From contig NC_059278.1 in NCBI RefSeq assembly GCF_017591435.1, positions 13,203,456 to 13,267,455 on the forward strand: 64,000 nt of DNA, in the 5' to 3' direction. The notes beneath the pieces were generated by a model. It had not been told where the DNA came from, ran no database searches, and worked only from the letters and a program-made list of their open reading frames with translations. Origin of the DNA: Portunus trituberculatus. Lineage: Eukaryota; Arthropoda; Malacostraca; Decapoda; Portunidae. This document shows positions 51,821 through 62,445 of this stretch, piece after piece. Positions within the stretch are counted from its first letter, which is position 1; each line of letters begins with the position of its first letter. The translations under genes were made by a program, and so were the position numbers.

Positions 51821-54170
51821 TAGTTGATTGCAGTTACCAGTTCCTTTTAATCTTATTGTTTTCTAAATTATAATAATTTGGAGTAACAAATCAGCATTTT
51901 TTAAAAATCACTGAATGTGGTTTAATTGACTCTTACTGATTCTAACTCATTGAATATAGTTTGTATTTACTTCTCTAACTATCAGTAATGATTGCTCAAT
52001 AATGATAATGCAGTAGAAAAGAATAGGAATCTAATTCAAAATGCAATTGTCTATGGTACTGGGAAGTAAACAACAGATTTGCAAATTCAAGCACAAATTT
52101 GATGGCAAAGGTATTAGGATGTGGCCACACAGTCAAACAGTGTCTGTCGGATGGTTACTGTTACCAATTTAAAATGGAAAGCAGAAAGACTTGCTAATGA
52201 CATTCAATGCAAGACTGCCGTGTTCATAATATCAGAACTTTGGACACTGGGTTGGGTAGAGGTGTGGAAGTGCTTGGCACATGATGAACAAAGTTACTTG
52301 TTTACTAGATTTTTAAAGTTTCTTAGTTGGGAAGAGGTCAGGGAGGAGTTTTCTTGGATCAGATTGTCCTGCCAAACCACTCTAGGGAGGTTGGACAGTG
52401 TCTGGTACACTCACTGAGGCAGATCCTCTGCAGGCAAGAGAGGAAACACAATCTCACAAAAAAACACATTCTGCTGCCACTAGGGAGAAAAGAGTGCAAA
52501 GCAAAGCTAGAGCATGGGGCAGAGGGATACCTAGCTGATGGGCATACAGAAAAAACTCACATAACAAGAGGACATAAGCAGTAGAGGACACATAATTATC
52601 ATGATGTCTAGGCTCGGTCTATACCCTCAACTGCCCCATGTCGACACTAACACTGACTTAAATATGTTGCTATTTGTTGCCAGTGAACATTAGCTTCAAA
52701 TATTGTCTACAGATCTTTGCCAGAGTAGAAAGTGTGATATAAAACTTCATCTTGTACCACTATTTGTTGCCCTATCAACTTCCCTCATTTCAATGGTTGT
52801 GACGGACTGTGTTATACAATGTGGATGCACACTTTGAGAAGGGAGACATTAGGAGACGGAGAATGTCTCCGCCTGAAAGTTTTAAAGGAAGCAAGGTGTT
52901 TCCTCTCCCTGGTTGTTTGGAGGAAGAGGAAAATAAACAAAATCTGCTGTGAATACAGTTAAAAGGCTGTGATATTGTTTTTTCTAGTTGATATTTGTGG
53001 AGTATGGAGGGGAGCAGTTATAGATAATAGGATGTGTGTAACACCCTCCCTGAAACTGTAGCTGATTGTTTTTTTTTTTTTTTTTTTGTCACTAATTATA
53101 TTCCATACTGTCCACCAGTCTTATATCTCACTTTTAGGAATGTGTGGCATTATCAGCTACAGTCTCAGACCATGTGTGTGTGTGAAAGCTTGGCCTTGTG
53201 ACAGCCTCAACCTCTTTGTCTTTATCTTTTTTATTTTGTCTTTAATAGTCCACACAATTTTATATTAACATTAACATGTAAATTGTTACATTTGAATATT
53301 TTTCTATTTGCATTTAAAATTATGCACAAATTATTATTCATGAATTTAGATATATTAATTTTATGTAAAAAAAATAATAAATGAATAAAAAAAAAATAAA
53401 ATAAAATGCACAAGATGTTTATTTCATGAGAAAGTAAGTTTAATGTTTGGCCAGCTATAAAGCAGAGGCTGCCTTTACCAGGTGCAAAGTGGGAGTGGGG
53501 CCTGGATGTTGTTAATTTGTATCTTCTTTTGAACATGAATTTACAATCAGGGCACTGATACCTTTATAGAAAATATATATTAAACAGCAGAGTAAATTTA
53601 TATGCTTGTTATATAAAGTTCACATGAATCACAATAATATATAGTAAATGTGTTTTACTTTAAACTGAACTATCAAGCTTGGAGTAGCAGCAGCAGGTGG
53701 AGTCACTCATTCTAATTTGAAACAATTTGTTCCCTCAAATCTACCAGAATATATATTATGCTTGCTAAATTAAATTAATAAACAAACAGTTACATAGCAT
53801 CTCATACTTGGTAGTTAACCACAGTCAGGTGATTGCCATACCTGTAATGGTCTCTTTATGAAATCCCAACATCTAAGCTTTCCTCACCCACTTTTGTTAT
53901 TTAGTAAAAACAAATGATGTTAGGAATTTCTACAGATTTCAGTGTCTAAATTGTACCAGTGAATAATTGTAGTATGGACCGATACTCACTGCCTTTCTGC
54001 TGCTGCTAGTTCAAATACAGTATCTACATAGTGTTAGTAATTTCACCATTAGAGACTCGGTAAGAACATGCAGGCCTCCTGTCATTGCTCTCCTGCTCCC
54101 TCCTTCCTCCCTGCTCTCTCCTCTCTTCCCCATCTCTATATTCTATTCATATTCCTTGCTTGATTGTGTA
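51821..54170. other. Downstream region: 3' UTR or intergenic, no gene
   Basis: Open frames here (for example 52121-52417 and 52327-52584) show no domain and overlap each other. AATAAA at about 52931 could serve as a poly-A signal for the SMYD3-like gene. A (T)n run lies at about 53070-53087. AT content is high after 53200. Confidence 0.5.
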
Positions 54171-54748
54171 TAACTACATCTAATGCCTCATCTCATATTA
54201 TCTCCCTCCAGCTTGATTTCCTGGGTGACTATCTGTTCCACCCCAGTTCCTTTCCAGCTTTCTCCATCCTTCCTTTAACTTGCTTCATACACTTTTTTTT
54301 TCCTTTTGTTCCTCTCCCAGCCATCTGTACAATCAGTTGTCAGTACAGTGCACTCCATTATGTTTGTTGGGACCAGGCCACCAATTTATACAATGCTACA
54401 GATCTGTTCAACCCCACTAACACTGGCCAGCCTGAACTGAGGTGCATAACATACGTCTGGTATGTGAGAGGAGGAAACAGAGAAGAGTGTTGGGAAGAAG
54501 AGCCCACCAGTTTCCTGAGTTTTTACTTCCTTCTGCCCCTCTTCCTCTACACGGTTGCCTTCATAGTTTGTGGCCTTGTGGCAATACTGGCATTGCATTT
54601 TTCCTCTTCATGCTGTCTTCTGCCTGCTATCCGGTCTCTTCTGTTTTTCGCTACCTACAGTGTCCTACTCCATTGTCTGATGTCTTGGCACAGTTTCTCT
54701 GAGCTATTGCCTGCTATGTCTTCCTCCAGTGCCTCCAGTGCTCCTTGA
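54164..54748 (+). CDS. Unrecognised 194-codon frame with hydrophobic segment
   Basis: I do not recognise this product. The first ~55 codons read a pyrimidine tract ending CTCTCCCAG at about 54320, which looks like a splice acceptor. Sequence after it is more protein-like: ICTISCQYSALHYVCWDQAT, NLYNATDLFNPTNTGQPELR (one N-glycosylation sequon, NAT), then FYFLLPLFLYTVAFIVCGLV, a good membrane helix, and a Ser/Cys/Leu-rich tail. It could be an exon of a downstream membrane-protein gene or part of an unknown repeat. Confidence 0.25.
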   Translation: MCITTSNASSHIISLQLDFLGDYLFHPSSFPAFSILPLTCFIHFFFPFVPLPAICTISCQYSALHYVCWDQATNLYNATDLFNPTNTGQPELRCITYVWYVRGGNREECWEEEPTSFLSFYFLLPLFLYTVAFIVCGLVAILALHFSSSCCLLPAIRSLLFFATYSVLLHCLMSWHSFSELLPAMSSSSASSAP

Positions 54749-54749
54749 T

Positions 54750-55435
54750 TGCCAGTCAGTGGATAATGGATTCTCGGCTTCTGTTGTGATGTTATGTCTT
54801 CTTCCAAGTGTGGTCCACTTGGGTGACCACAGTGCTTCTAAGAATGTCTTTCTCCTTGTTTTGACTTTTCAGTCACTTAATGGTTTCCTTAACCTGTGAA
54901 CTGCACAGGCAGCCACTGTTTTTCCTTTTCATAGGAATGGATCTTTTGTAAGATATTTTGTGTCTTATACTACAATAATAAGTAGAGGGTTGTGAGTCAC
55001 ACTTCATGATGTCTTTAGGAGAATTAAGGATGCATGGGTCATAAGCAAGGATTTTCTTTGGTAGCAAATAAGGAGCATAGATTTACTCACCATGAGTTGC
55101 CATATATCATTTCAAGACATAGAAGACCAAAATATAGACTGCTAAGTTTAAATGCAACCTTCACATCATATTATGTAAGTCACACATTGTGTGATCACTA
55201 TGATGTATGTCACAGTTATGGTTAAAGTGATGTTTTCTCTGTTAAGGTTCTCCAGAGTCTTTCAGCTCCTTGACTTCAGCATATTTTTCTTGTTCCTGCT
55301 TCCACTCTTCCATCTCCAGAGTTTCATATCTAGAATCATGTACTTCTTACATCACCAAGGCTCCTTCTTGTTTTCCTGAAGTTACATAATCAAACATGGA
55401 AGATTGCCAAACAGCATAGGTCATATGGCACTATG
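54750..55435. other. No recognised feature
   Basis: Short frames only. No repeats or RNA genes recognised before the hAT element. Confidence 0.5.
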
Positions 55436-55443
55436 GTGAAAGA

Positions 55444-56249
55444 TAGGGGTGGGCGGGAGACGATTACTGGATTCGAATCTGTAGAATCCTTAGAGGCGAT
55501 ACGAATCCGATTACTGCGTCAGGATTCTAGAATCCGGTATGGAATCCAGTCCTCGGACGAGGTCTCTTATTCCTGAGTAAAAATAGTTATGGAGAACAAC
55601 GTAAAAGCAAACTAATTTGTACAATATAGTCTTTTTGATGTTATTAATCATGCTTTTGGAGTATATAAACAATGAGGTCTGTGGGGCTAGCTATTGTGTA
55701 TGCTAGCGACATTGTGGAAGGTTATATAGTGTTGCCAAAGTCACCATCACTTTTGTTGGATCTGATTCGCCATTTCATGTGATGTCATACGATGGCTTAT
55801 ATATAGGACATGACGTGGGCGGAGCTCTAAGTCGAGGCTGAGGACTGATGAGGGGGGAGGAACCCGTGATAGTCGCTCCCATGAGTATATGCATCCCTAA
55901 TATTATTAATTATGTACAGTTACTAATAACACCATTTTACAGCAACTTTTTACCTGCCTAATAATAGCCAAAATTTATTTCTGTGACTATCCAGCTTTTA
56001 CGTAAATCTCCCCAAAGCCGTGCATCTCGAGTTGAGTAGGCTACTCTACTTTCGTTTTAAGGGACTTTCTGTAAATAGGCTACCTTAAATTTAATAAAAA
56101 CAGTGGTTCTGCATAATGGCAGCCAAGCGTGGCAGAAATGCGCCCATTTGGGATTATATGGAGCTGCAGTGTGTCTCACTCAACTTTAATTGCACATGTA
56201 TTTACATGACTGCATATTTATAGTATGGAAATCTGTATAATAAATAAAA

Positions 56250-56343
<94 letters not shown>

Positions 56344-56636
56344 TGGTAAGTATCATGGGAGGACACAGTCTGCATCTCGGCAAATTCTAGCCAAAGGGCG
56401 AGAGTTGTTTGTGACAAGTGGAGGGGGAATCCTGGATTCTCTCCGTGCTTGGATTCCCTTGCAAACACTAACGAATCTCGCACCTGGCAGACAATATCAC
56501 TGGCTGAGGAAGAATCTCGGGCGTCCTGGGCTGTTAAGAGTACATAAGATTCGTGGAGGATTCAAATCCCACGAATCCAATAGGGCAAGTAATTGGATTC
56601 GCGATTACCCGTTTTATAGAATCCTGCCCAGCCCTA
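55444..56636 (+). mobile_element. Internally deleted hAT element, 1193 bp
   Basis: An 8-bp direct duplication GTGAAAGA (55436-55443 and 56637-56644) flanks ends TAGGGGTGGGC (left) and TAGGGCTGGGC (right, reverse-complemented). An 8-bp duplication and short (C)AGGG-G-TGGGC-type ends are defining for hAT elements. At 56116 an ATG opens AAKRGRNAPIWDYMEL, like the start of a BED-finger transposase. After a TA repeat, 56370-56520 reads GRELFVTSGGGILDSLRAWI and HWLRKNL, like the C-terminal dimerisation block (ERLFSTAG... FLRKNL). Everything between, including the catalytic region, is gone. Confidence 0.9.
56249..56341. repeat. (CA)n-(TA)n compound microsatellite in hAT element
   Basis: About ten CA units then about 36 TA units, sitting at the internal deletion site of the hAT element. 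Confidence 0.95.
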
Positions 56637-56644
56637 GTGAAAGA

Positions 56645-58004
56645 AGGGGGGAAAGATAAAAGTCAGAAGTGTGGGTTATGAAAAGTTGAAAGGGTGATTA
56701 TATGAGATGAAGAACTTATATGTGCTGGAGGTAGGATATTATGTTATCCAGGAAGAGATGAGAGGATTCTGTGAGGATGTCTGAGGCAGAGGGTTCATGG
56801 GGGAGCAGGGAGGTAAGGGAAGGCAGCATAACAGGTGTTTGTCAAGCACGGGCATGACAGGAGAACATGATGTACCAAAAGTGGGATTTGGGGCTTGACA
56901 ATGATGGCAGAGATCAGGAGGAGAGCAAGACATGAGATAATGTGTAATACGGGTATGGCCAATCCTTAATTGGGTGAGGGTGGTTTTCCAGGGGCGAATT
57001 TTATAAAGAATGGACTATGTGAGGACTGAGGGTTTGACAGTGTAAAGTTTATTTCTTGTAAAGTTGGACCAGAACAACTGCCACTGGTTAAAGAGAAAGG
57101 ACTTAAAAAATAGGGTAATAAACACACAGGAAGATTCAAGGATTGCAGGCGACCTAGCAGTGGTGCAGTGCGGGCAAGTGAATTGATGCATTTGTTGTTG
57201 GAAATACTGACAGACTTGGTACCCAACAGAAGCAGACAGATTTGTGTTAGACAGAGCAGGAATAGCCAATCCTGGATCTTTTGAACAAGATGATGGGTTG
57301 GATGGAGTGAGAGATTAAGAGTGTGAAAATTGTAAAGGAGGAAGGGAAATGGAGCAGTCATTGCAGGGCATCAAGGATAGCTGATAGCTCTGCTGTCAGT
57401 ACACTGGATTCTGCAAGTAGCTGAATTTGATAGAGCCTGAGGTGCTTCTGGAACCATTTGTATAGATATGGGTACTTGCACTATGGGTTGATGTGTGGGT
57501 AAGAAACTGAGAATGTAGGGGTGTACGGGGGTGAGTTGTGACAGACTTGGGAATGTTAGAGAAGACAGAGGTGCAGATACAGGGGGAAGGAAAGAATATA
57601 TAGGAATGACATGAAGAGTGGCAAAGGGGAAATGAGACTGGAGGGATTGCATACGGAAAGGGAAGGGAGTAGGTAGGCTTGGAGGAAGAAAAGAAAAAGA
57701 TGGGAAGAGTGTGAGAAACAGTAATCTTTGTTGTTGGGAATTGAATGGAGATGTGCATAGCACCTGAGAGAGATTGGAGGCCTTGATGGCATGAGAGAGA
57801 GAGGGGAGTCCAGATTCCACATACTTTCAACAATAGAAGAACGGAAGGTGCCAAGGGCAAGACATAAACCAAGATGGTTAATAAGGTCAAGGAGGCTAAG
57901 AAGAGTAAGAAGCTGAAAATAAATGACATCCATGGTCAACAGTACACCCCCGGGAGACATGGAATAAGGTTTGTAGTAGACGGAGGCGGCAGGAGGCACG
58001 GTTT
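56645..58004 (-). mobile_element. Jockey/I-type LINE C: RNase H and 3' region
   Basis: Minus frames 57929-57396, 57999-57556 and 57820-57371 overlap. The first ends THIYTNGSRSTSGSIKFSYL, the first RNase H block (consensus Y-T-D-G-S), with Asp changed to Asn. Frame 57361-56966 continues through the rest of the domain region and lower frames reach about 56740. Presence of RNase H downstream of the RT points to the I/jockey-like group. Frameshifts are numerous. The 3' tail is not clear near the hAT element. Confidence 0.7.
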
Positions 58005-59680
58005 TTAAGAGAAAGGATACGTGCTCTCCAAGTAAGCCGAGAATCTAAAAGGAGACCGAGAAATTTTCCATAGGAATGGTATTACAGGGTTAGTGTGGGT
58101 GGCAGTGGTGTGTGGGCGCAGGTGAAGAAAATGGAAAATGATGTAGAGGAGAAGCAGTAGCTCAGGAAGAGATAGCAGATTGGAGGAGCATATGTAGGGA
58201 AGATATGGAAGAGCCTGAGAGTAGATGGTTAGGTCATCTATATAAAGGGATGAGCAGACACCAGAGGGCAGGATAGATGTGATGCTGTTGACAGCAATGA
58301 GAAACAGGATGGTGCTTAAAACACTGCCCAGGGGAACACCTTCATACTGAGTAAGGGACATAGAAGACAGATGAAACTTGGACTCGGAAGGAAGGATGAG
58401 AAAAGATTGTATAAATACAGCCATATTACTATGAAGTCTTAAGGAGGGAAACCAGTTTAGGATATGATATTGCCATGCAGTATTGTATGTGCACCTATTC
58501 CAGATCAAAGAAAACTACTAGGACTGATTCTCAGCTGGCAAAGGCAGATTAAATACGTGTCGATGTGGGCCAGAGGGTCAACAGTACTTCAGGCACATTG
58601 AAATCCGAATTGGCATGGGGAAAGAAGGCTCTTAGATTCTTGGTGCCACATCAACTTGAAGATGACTATCCTTTCCAAGAGTTTGCATGAGCAGCTGGTC
58701 AAGGCAATGAGAGGGTATTCATTTGGGAGTGAGCTTGATTTTCCTGGTTTCATGAAGGAAAGAGTAAGTGCCTCACGCCAGGAAGTGGGAAAATCAACCT
58801 CTGTCCAAATAGTTAAAAAGAGCTACAAGGAATGTTGGTGAGGAAGGAAGTAGATGTTTAAGCATAAGGTAGTGGATTTAATCAAGGCCTTTGCATGTAG
58901 TTTGGCAGGAGTGGAGGGCTGATGTTAGTTGAGAAAGAGAGGTGATGGAGGCGTGGATTCCTTGGTGGATTTAAGGATGAGAAATTGTGGGGTGAGGTGG
59001 GATCCACTGCTGGTCTTCCTAAAATGAGACCCAAAGGTATTGGCAACTGTATGGGGGTCTGCAATAGATGTGCTTTGAACTTTCATTATTGGAGGTAATA
59101 TTAAAGGGTAGATATCTCCCAGAAAGTTTATGGACTTTCCACCAAATTACAGAAAAGGGTGTATTTACAGTAAGGAAGGGAACATATGCATGCTAGCTTT
59201 TGGTAACTGAGAGGGTGATAGTGCATTTAAAGAGAGCAGAGGCTTTCTAAAAGAAATTGAGACTGGTATTGGGTCAGAGGAGTCTTGGTAGTGGTAGGTC
59301 CGCCAGATGGTACGTTCAGCCAAAAGGGTTTTGGCAGTCATCAAGAAATGCACTTATAACTAGTTATAAGACCAAGTGGTGCATGGCATTAAGTGATGCA
59401 CTAACGATAAAGACTGTGAATAAGGTTAGTAGGTCAGAAGTAGAGGAAAAGGTTGAGGGGCTAAGGCACATACGGAAAAGTGAAGTAAAGGTGTCCCAGT
59501 CAGCTCTATCAAAGTGCTACCGAGGAGGATTAAGGAGAGGAACATGGGTATTAGGAGACAGTAAGATAGGGGAAATGATCATTGGAGAGAGTTTGATCTA
59601 GAACTGTCCAAGTGAAATCAAGCTGAAGAGAAGGGGAGCAAAGTGAGAGGTCTAAACAGGAAAAGGATTGGGTTCTGGTA
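58005..59680 (-). mobile_element. Jockey/I-type LINE C: reverse transcriptase
   Basis: On the minus strand, 59353-59165 reads AKTLLAERTIWRTYHYQDSS (pre-RT). The stretch 59064-58880 gives QLTSALHSCQTTCKGLDKIHY-like sequence from the region before fingers. Frame 58508-58005 reads YNTAWQYHILNWFPSLRLHS, YEGVPLGSVLSTILFLIAVN and VCSSLYIDDLTIYSQA. YIDD is the catalytic block (Y-V/I-D-D) and GVPLGSV a variant of GVPQGSV. Stops and frameshifts between these pieces make it inactive. Confidence 0.82.
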
Positions 59681-60154
59681 TCAAAGTGGCCAGTGTTGAG
59701 GAAGTAATGATAGAATTCCCCAAAATGTATAGCGGCAATTGAAGTCACTTACAACAAGGAAGGGAGGGGAGAGAGTGGATAGAAAGCTAGTAAGTGCATG
59801 GAGATTAAGTGGGTGGGAAGAAGAGAGGTGGAGATTAATAATGGTAATCCAACATTGGAGATGGACTTTTGTGATAGTACATTGAAGAGGCATGGCAATG
59901 TCCTGGAGGATGTATGGGGTTTTGTGGTGGACAAGGATAGCAGAAGAAGCAAAGAAGAGGAAGTGTGGGGAAGGCAAAGGAAGAATAGGTGTGGAACCTA
60001 AGGTGGTAGGAGGTAAAGAGGTAGTGAAGTATAAGGGAGTGTTGGATGTAGAGCCTAAGATGGTAGGATGAGAACAGGAACAGTATGGGTGGGAAAGCAG
60101 AGTATAGCAAGTGCATCCAGTGGGTAGAGGAAGATCAAGAAGAGACTCAACCAA
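59681..60154 (-). mobile_element. Jockey/I-type LINE C: endonuclease remnant
   Basis: The frame 60154-59681 reads KTPYILQDIAMPLQCTITKV, LTSFLSTLSPPFLVVSDFNC and RYTFWG. 'P-F-L-V-V-x-D-F-N-C-R-H-x-x-W-G' is the Asp/Asn catalytic block of LINE endonucleases. The N-terminal N-V-N-G and Q-E blocks are not seen in frame. Confidence 0.75.
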
Positions 60155-62010
60155 GGATCAGAAAATTTTTATGGGAGGTGGAAGAGGACAGGAGAGGTGT
60201 AGGGGGAAGGTCACAAGAGGTTTGCTGAATCTCGGCAGCAGCTGATATGATATCATCAGAGTAAAGATATTCTGTAATCTGAATGTTTCAGAGGCAGGAG
60301 ACTGGTGAGGAGCAACCTAGCAAGTATTTTTATGAAGCGGGTGATGGAAATGGTGACAAAAGAGGGAGAGTAGAAGGGGAGGGGGGAAGAAAAGATGTAT
60401 AGGGGTATCTCTGATGTTTGTGGTAGTGGTGTTTGTGGGATTGACATGTTTGGGTGTGTTGAGGAAGGCGGGGCTAGGTTAGATGCAGAAGAGCTGACTG
60501 AGGTGTCTGGACTAAGGATAGAAAAAGAGGGACAGAGGTATTAGGTGTTTGGACTAAGGATAGAGAAAGAGGGACAGAGGTATTAGGTAAAGGTGGGCAG
60601 GATGAGGTACAAGAAGAAACTGAGGAAGAAGGCAAGGGAAGGGAGCAGGTAGACACTGAAATGTAGGAACATGGCACCTTCTGTAGAAGACATTGTGGGG
60701 GCCTTGGTAGTTAGCACAAGTGCCGGTAGTTGCAGAACAATGAAGACAGATATTGTCAGTCAGTGCAGTTTGGGAAGCGAGGGTGAAAGCAACAGTATTT
60801 TTCTGGATGTATTATTATTATTATTATTTTTTTTTTTTTGGCATTGGCAGGGGTCAGGCACAGGATTTCACAAAAAAAGTTTTCTCCACTAATGCAAACT
60901 GATGGAGGAAGGCTGTGATGTTTGAATGAGATCTTAGCAATATTAGTGGCATGGGACTGTTTACCTTGAGCTGGAAGAGTGTAGCAAGTGACTGTAACTG
61001 CATCACATTCATCATGGAGGAGATCAAGGTCATGGGCACAGGAAGGACAGTGTCAATGGGGCAGGTGAATGACAGAATATCAACTATTCTGATGCATGTG
61101 TTCAGTGTCATGTCTGAATTTACAGGAAAGGATTTTGATTTTAGGTCAAGAAGTTGGCATAGGGCATTAGCTTGGGCCTCAATTTCAACTCAAATAAGGA
61201 GGTAGCCATCTGCTTGGGTCTGGAAGGGCAGCTTTCCAGTTTGGATTTGAAGGCAGTGTTGGAATTTCAGCATGTTGTTAGCATACGGAGCAGAGGTGGA
61301 AACAACAGAAAAATTAGTCCCACTTCTTGGGACCAAAGATGTAATGGAGAGAAGAAGGGGCAACAGAATGAGTAGAGTATAGGCAAGAGGAGGAAGTAGT
61401 GGACATGTTGAAATGGGAGGATGGTGGGGGGCATATAGTTAGGAGTAGGTTGGAGACAGGGCACAGTAAGGATATAACATGACTATATTTGAAGATGATG
61501 ATGTAGGGTGGAGGATGCATTACGGCAGAAGTAGTTATAAGAGAGGTAGTACATTGTGGTAAGGGTTAGGATTTAGTGGTGTTTAGAATGGTAGAAGAAA
61601 GGATAGGATTACATCATTTATTGTAGATATAGATATAGTGACAACATTCAGAGACTCAGTAGTCTCTGTAGTGTTTGCAGGGAGTGTGAATAGAGGAGTC
61701 CAAAGAAGAGCCAGGGTCATCAGTCTGTGTCAAGTTAGCATGTCCAAGGGATGGGAATCATTTAGGACTTTGTTAGAATTACAGAAAATGGAAGGGGTTG
61801 TCCTGGTGAATCTCAGAAGAGGGGCACTCACTGAGCAAGGGGGAACTATCTCCATCAACAACATCAATGATAGCTGACTATCCCATTTACCCAAGGTAAA
61901 TGGCACCTTGATGGATAGAAAGGTACAGGTATAAGCCAATCTGGCTCTTGAGATTCAGGGCATCTTGGTGGATGCGATCATCTCCACTTGTCCATCATGG
62001 TGGGCTAACT
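60155..62010 (-). mobile_element. Jockey/I-type LINE C: ORF1 (gag-like) remnant
   Basis: Upstream of the endonuclease on the minus strand are short frames, including 61111-60854. Parts read like the region after a zinc-knuckle Gag (LLHDECDAVTVTCYTLPAQ in another frame). Frame 61939-61730 is a second piece. No intact domain can be defined. A 42-bp tandem repeat (60502-60585) adds a 14-residue repeat, NTSVPLSLSLVQTP-like, to the minus reading. Confidence 0.5.
60502..60585. repeat. 42-bp tandem repeat, two units
   Basis: Units start GGTGTCTGGACTAAGGATAG at 60502 and GGTGTTTGGACTAAGGATAG at 60544. The period of 42 preserves the reading frame on the minus strand. Confidence 0.9.
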
Positions 62011-62164
62011 GGATACAAAGCCAGAAGTCCCATCCCAAGAGTGTGGCCCATCCCCTGGATCTGATGGCTACATCCCAAGAGGTGGTCCTGCCTGCACAGC
62101 AGTCTGGAGCCTCCACTACCACATAGGTATGAATATGTTTGGATGGACTGACAACCACCACAGC

Positions 62165-62445
62165 TACTGCGGTGGCATAGTGGATAAGGTGGTGAGCGTG
62201 GGATCGGGCAGATGTCCACGTATAGGTTTGAGTCCCACCACATACCACTTTGAAGGTATGCCATTTGTCGAGTGGTTTAACGTTACATATATGTCACCAT
62301 GATACCATGATATGGGCCCTAATATGGGTACCACTATAAATAAAGTTGCCTGTGCCACTAATGGGCAAAAGCTAAACAGCGCTTCCCACATATACTCTTC
62401 AAATATGGCCATAAAAAAATAAATAAATAAAAACAAAATGATAAC
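62165..62445 (+). mobile_element. tRNA-derived SINE, third family
   Basis: The A-box-like TGGCATAGTGGATAAGG is at about 62173 and the B-box-like GGTTTGAGTCC at about 62225, 50 bp apart as in tRNA heads. The body runs through CCATTTGTCGAGTGG and CAAAAGCTAAACAGC to an (AAAT)n tail at about 62410-62445. It is distinct from the CCCGGTAGCTC family and from the SINE at 15107. Confidence 0.8.

Noticed and set aside
52121..52584. 98- and 85-codon overlapping frames downstream of SMYD3
   Set aside because: They overlap in different frames, have no recognised motif and could equally be 3' UTR.
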